Source of the DNA: an uncultured Oscillospiraceae bacterium
GTDB taxonomy: Bacteria; Bacillota; Clostridia; Oscillospirales; Oscillospiraceae
Direction of reading: 5' to 3'
DNA: 9,721 bases
Assembly (NCBI GenBank): GCA_944385195.1
Contig: CALWWH010000102.1
Coordinates: 1-9,721, forward strand
Positions 7,295 to 9,721 of the stretch are shown one piece after another. Within the stretch, counting starts at the first letter, position 1. Each line of letters begins with the position of its first letter. The position numbers and the translations under genes are program-made. The notes beneath the pieces are model-generated. The model had not been told where the DNA came from, searched no databases, and saw only the letters and a program-made list of their open reading frames with translations.

Positions 7295-8234
7295 CCGCCG
7301 CTGGGCGCTGCTGGTGGGCATGGGCCTTCTGCTGGCCGCGGTATTTGCCGCCGGCTTGGCCTTTGGCAGCGTGAGGCTGTCTCCCTCCGACCCGATGCTC
7401 AGCGCAATCGTCCGGCTGCGGCTGTCCCGGGTGCTGGCGGGTCTGCTGGGGGGCGTGGGTCTGGCCGTTGCAGGGGTGCTGCTGCAAGCTGTGACGGGCA
7501 ACCCCATGGCCAGCCCGAACATTGTTGGAGTCAACGCCGGGGCGGGCTTTGCGGTGATGCTGGTGAGCTGTCTGTGGCCAACGGCCTGGGCGCTGCGGCC
7601 AGTGGCTGCCTTTGCAGGCGCCTTTGGGGCCACGGGGCTGATTCTGGCCCTCTGCCGCCGGAACATTGGCCGCAGCACCCTGGTTCTGGCGGGTCTTGGC
7701 ATCAATGCAGTGCTCAACGCAGGCATTGCCTTGCTGTCGCTGCTTTTCCCGGACGAGTTCACCGCGTACCGGACCTTCTCTGTGGGGGGGCTGGCAGGGG
7801 TGCAGCTGGGCGACCTGCTCCTCCCCGCCGTATTGATCCTCGTCTGCGCCTTGGTCTCGATGCTGCTCTGCCCGCGCATCCAGCTGTTGACGCTGGGTGA
7901 CGCCACCGCCCGGTCGCTGGGCGTGCGAGTGGGCGCCCTGCGGGTCGTGTGCCTGGTTCTGGCCAGCGCCTCGGCGGCACTGGTGGTCAGCTTCGCGGGA
8001 TTGCTGGGCTTTGTCGGCCTCATCGTGCCGCACATTGCGCGCAAGCTCGTGGGCGGACGTATGGTGTGGGTGCTGCCGGTCTCGGCCCTGGGCGGCGCAA
8101 TTTTGCTGATCCTATCCGATACCCTGGGCCGCATGCTCTTCGCGCCGACGGAGGTGCCAGTGGGCATCCTGATGGCATTTTTGGGCGCGCCGTTTTTCCT
8201 GTTTTTGCTCCTGCGGCGGAGGGAGGTTGATTGA
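7284..8234 (+). CDS. FecCD-family ABC importer permease (BtuC/FepD-like)
   Basis: This 316-residue, strongly hydrophobic protein has about nine to ten membrane spans, the usual size for the FecCD/BtuC family. Diagnostic segments are GNPMASPNIVGV (residues 72-83), equivalent to the NPLA-P-LLG region, and FAGLLGFVGLIVPH (237-250), the cytoplasmic coupling region that contacts the ATPase. It should form a homodimeric channel, with the binding lipoprotein delivering substrate outside and the ATPase below. ATG 7284 lies inside the end of the binding-protein gene (11-base overlap) and is supported by GGAGG at 7269-7273. No truncation or odd residue is apparent. Substrate is likely a corrinoid, with siderophore or heme as alternatives. 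Confidence 0.92.
   Translation: MGRDRRWALLVGMGLLLAAVFAAGLAFGSVRLSPSDPMLSAIVRLRLSRVLAGLLGGVGLAVAGVLLQAVTGNPMASPNIVGVNAGAGFAVMLVSCLWPTAWALRPVAAFAGAFGATGLILALCRRNIGRSTLVLAGLGINAVLNAGIALLSLLFPDEFTAYRTFSVGGLAGVQLGDLLLPAVLILVCALVSMLLCPRIQLLTLGDATARSLGVRVGALRVVCLVLASASAALVVSFAGLLGFVGLIVPHIARKLVGGRMVWVLPVSALGGAILLILSDTLGRMLFAPTEVPVGILMAFLGAPFFLFLLLRRREVD
8218..8226 (+). promoter_or_regulatory. Ribosome binding site for the last ATPase gene
   Basis: GGAGGGAGG ends nine bases before ATG 8236, an ideal spacing. The alternative TTG at 8227 directly abuts the site and would leave no spacing. The ATG is therefore taken as the start, with no overlap with the permease stop at 8232-8234. Confidence 0.75.
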
Positions 8235-8235
8235 G

Positions 8236-8931
8236 ATGCTGCACGTTTCCGATCTCTCCGTCGGTTATGGGCGGAAGGCCATTCTAAGCCAGCTGGATTT
8301 TCGCATCGAAGCCGGCAGTCTCACGGTGATTCTGGGCCGCAACGGCTGCGGCAAATCGACGCTGCTCCGCTGCTTGAGCGGACAAAAAAAGCCGCTCCAG
8401 GGTACCGTCTCCTGGAACGGCGCCGAGCTTTTTTCCCTCGAGCCCAGCCGGCTGGCGCAGACGCTGGCACTGCTGCCCCAAGGGCTTCCCGTCCCGGATC
8501 TGACGGTGCGGGAACTGGTAGCCTGCGGGCGCGCACCCTGGGGCCGGGGCGGGGAGGCGCAGATTGCGCAGGCCATGGTCACGGCCGATGTAGCGCAGTT
8601 CGCCGGCACCCCCATGGAACAGCTTTCCGGCGGCGAACGCCAGCGGGCGTGGCTGGCCATGACCCTGGCCCAGGACACGCCGCTGCTGCTGCTGGACGAG
8701 CCGACCACCTACCTCGACCCGGCCCAGCAGTTCCGCTTTATGGACACGCTGCAAGGCCTGTCCAGGCAGGGCAAGACCATCGTGGCCGTGCTCCACGACC
8801 TGCCCCTGGCCCTGCGCTATGCTTCTCAGGTGCTGCTGCTGGACGCCGGGCAGTGCGTGTATCATGGCTCTGCTGCGGACGCGGCGGAGCCGGTTGAGCG
8901 GGTCTTTGGGGTAGAGCGCTGGTGGCGGTGA
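8236..8931 (+). CDS. ABC importer ATPase (FecE/BtuD/FepC-like)
   Basis: This 231-residue ATPase hydrolyses ATP to drive the FecCD-type importer encoded just upstream. Walker A GRNGCGKST is at 34-42, the Q-loop is in LLPQGL, the signature LSGGERQR starts at 130, Walker B LLLLDEP is at 150-156, and the switch His is His187 in VLHD. All catalytic elements are present. PQGLPVPDLTVRELVACGRAPWG is typical of the iron/cobalamin importer ATPases. The length is slightly under the usual 250 residues, because of a short region after the Q-loop and a brief C-terminus. It is the last gene of the operon; about 215 bases separate its stop from a strong hairpin. Confidence 0.92.
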   Translation: MLHVSDLSVGYGRKAILSQLDFRIEAGSLTVILGRNGCGKSTLLRCLSGQKKPLQGTVSWNGAELFSLEPSRLAQTLALLPQGLPVPDLTVRELVACGRAPWGRGGEAQIAQAMVTADVAQFAGTPMEQLSGGERQRAWLAMTLAQDTPLLLLDEPTTYLDPAQQFRFMDTLQGLSRQGKTIVAVLHDLPLALRYASQVLLLDAGQCVYHGSAADAAEPVERVFGVERWWR

Positions 8932-9146
8932 GGGCTTATGCGGCACTTTCACCCCCCTTAAAGGGCAGTACGCAGAGAACCCCCTTCGCACGTTCTGCGC
9001 AACGGCTCGCCGTCCGGCAGGAGAGGCCCCCAGAGGCACCTGCGCTGGGCCCGCAGATACGATAGGCATTGGCGTCAACCGAGAAGATGTAAAGCAAAGG
9101 GCGGTCACAAGTGCTGCTTTGCGGGCATTGCAGCTCAAAACATCCG
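8932..9146. other. Intergenic tail without a convincing gene; small stem-loops
   Basis: No open frame here has a ribosome site or family resemblance on either strand. Visible structure includes a near-palindrome CCCTTAAAGGG (8955-8965) and a stem-loop with CGCAGAGAAC (8971-8980) pairing with GTTCTGCG (8992-8999), allowing a two-base bulge. A weak hairpin follows (AAAGCA at 9091 with TGCTTT at 9115). I looked for a cobalamin riboswitch on both strands and saw no convincing B12 box, nor a tRNA. The region may be a degenerate repeat or remnant sequence, since its composition and structure differ from the coding DNA around it. Confidence 0.45.
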
Positions 9147-9195
9147 TAAACCCCGGTGCAACTGTGATTTTCATATCACTTTGCACCGGGGTTTA
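9147..9195. terminator. Bidirectional terminator-like hairpin between convergent genes
   Basis: TAAACCCCGGTGCAA (9147-9161) is a perfect 15-base inverted match to TTGCACCGGGGTTTA (9181-9195). Inside, GTGAT (9164-9168) pairs with ATCAC (9175-9179), extending the stem around a six-base loop. The stem lies between two converging genes, so it can serve both. The U-tract is weak: only TTT at the stem base in either direction. Termination is therefore likely but not certain. Confidence 0.65.
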
Positions 9196-9220
9196 GCTCA
9201 AAAATTTGCTTCTCTCTCGG

Positions 9221-9721
9221 TCAATAGGGCAGCAGTTTGAACTTCAGGAAGCTCGCCTGACTGCCAAAACTGTTGCGGTACTGCTCGTCTCCATTGAGAA
9301 TGCGTCCGCGGACCCACTGGCCGTCCACATACTGGCCCTCCTCCTTGGATAGGATGAGGAAGTCGCAAGGACTGTCTGCCTTGGCTGCAAAGCTCAAAGT
9401 GCAGTTAGCCGCCAGGACAACGAACTCATAGTCCCCCAACTCGATGACCAAACCGCCGCCAGCGGCAGCGCCCGGCTGACGGCCTGCCATAGGGTTCGCC
9501 CCGCCGTAGCTGAACTGCAAGTCCAGCTTACCCAGCCGGACGAACTCGCTGCGGGTTCCCTGCCCTGCATCCAGGAATCCATGAATTTTGCCCTCGCGAT
9601 GGGCCTGCTCGATGAGCTGCTCCATATTGGCGACCTTGCAGTAGGCATCGCCCAGAAGGGCGCCTGCGCCGCTCTGGGCCTTCATGGCCTCGAGGGAGAT
9701 GTTCAGCAGAGCTAGGGTGTC
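9221..9721 (-). CDS. DUF5597-containing glycoside hydrolase (GH35-like beta-galactosidase family), C-terminal part (5' partial)
   Basis: The frame is open through the window end on the minus strand (bases 9686-9721 encode DTLALLNISLEA before the first Met), so the Met at 9685 is internal and the gene begins outside. The visible part is 166 residues. It fits the beta-sandwich DUF5597 domain that follows the GH35-like catalytic barrel: GGGLVIELGDYEFVVLAANC, then EEGQYVDGQWVRGRILNGDE, with a terminal strand FLKFKLLPY. The catalytic domain is not in view, so the sugar substrate cannot be given; beta-galactoside hydrolysis is the common role of relatives. It converges on the transport operon and is probably a separate carbohydrate-use gene. 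The stop TGA-equivalent (TAG) lies at 9221-9223 on the complementary strand. Confidence 0.75.
   Translation of the reverse strand, partial: DTLALLNISLEAMKAQSGAGALLGDAYCKVANMEQLIEQAHREGKIHGFLDAGQGTRSEFVRLGKLDLQFSYGGANPMAGRQPGAAAGGGLVIELGDYEFVVLAANCTLSFAAKADSPCDFLILSKEEGQYVDGQWVRGRILNGDEQYRNSFGSQASFLKFKLLPY

Noticed and set aside
7152..8033. A 293-codon minus-strand frame rich in Gln, His and Arg
   Set aside because: Low-complexity composition and complete overlap with the permease reading frame mark it as a shadow.
6665..8167. A 500-codon open frame on the minus strand opposite the binding protein and permease genes
   Set aside because: It is Arg/Pro/Ser/Ala-rich with no recognisable domain and no ribosome site, and lies antisense to two clearly conserved genes. 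Long antisense frames are expected in GC-rich DNA.
8227..8235. TTG at 8227 as the start of the final ATPase
   Set aside because: It directly abuts GGAGGGAGG and would leave no spacing; ATG 8236 has ideal spacing and begins with the normal family sequence.
8284..9186. A 300-codon minus-strand frame opposite the ATPase and running into the intergenic tail
   Set aside because: Its start lies inside the terminator hairpin, it lacks a plausible ribosome site, and most of it is the shadow of the conserved ATPase.
8932..9220. Cobalamin riboswitch or tRNA in the intergenic tail
   Set aside because: No convincing B12 box, cloverleaf or other known RNA core was found on either strand, and the region is downstream of both flanking genes, where a riboswitch would have no target.
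9394..9648. A short minus-strand frame overlapping the glycoside hydrolase tail
   Set aside because: It is out of frame with the DUF5597-like sequence and Ser/Arg-rich with no domain features.

Overview
The window is GC-rich, gene-dense DNA. It fits a Gram-positive anaerobe of the Clostridia, most likely a gut Oscillospiraceae-type organism. The evidence is an S-layer-homology (SLH) cell-wall anchor, lipoprotein signal peptides rather than periplasmic ones, energy-coupling-factor (ECF) transport genes, an Fe-S/siroheme-type reductase, and GTG starts with strong GGAGG-like ribosome sites. The taxonomic placement is inference from gene content and style only.

Bases 1-8931 hold nine plus-strand genes that overlap or lie almost end to end, so they look like one operon. 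In order they are: (1) the C-terminal part of a surface protein with a terpenoid-cyclase-like alpha/alpha domain and three SLH repeats; (2) a small DUF4430 (transcobalamin-like C-terminal domain) lipoprotein; (3) an EcfT transmembrane protein; (4) a single polypeptide fusing two ECF ATPase domains to a multi-spanning membrane region ending in an S-component-like domain; (5) a divergent ThyX-fold protein with a Cys-rich C-terminus; (6) a nitrite/sulfite-reductase-like protein with two [4Fe-4S] ferredoxin motifs; (7-9) a lipoprotein binding protein, FecCD permease and FecE/BtuD-like ATPase forming a complete ABC importer.

The best single reading is a corrinoid (B12-type) capture and import operon. 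Mammalian intrinsic factor and transcobalamin consist of an alpha/alpha-barrel domain plus a small beta domain. Here relatives of those two domains are encoded by adjacent genes, one wall-anchored and one lipid-anchored, followed by two mechanistically different importers. BtuFCD-type importers share the FecB/FecCD/FecE families with iron-siderophore and heme importers, so iron or tetrapyrrole uptake remains the main alternative. The two redox-type proteins between the importers may process the imported cofactor or may be passengers; their role is not known.

Bases 8932-9220 carry no convincing gene. They contain small stem-loops and a strong 15-bp perfect inverted repeat (9147-9195) suited to ending transcription from both sides. 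On the minus strand, 9221-9721 is the C-terminal part of a DUF5597-containing glycoside hydrolase (GH35-like), cut by the window end and apparently unrelated to the operon.
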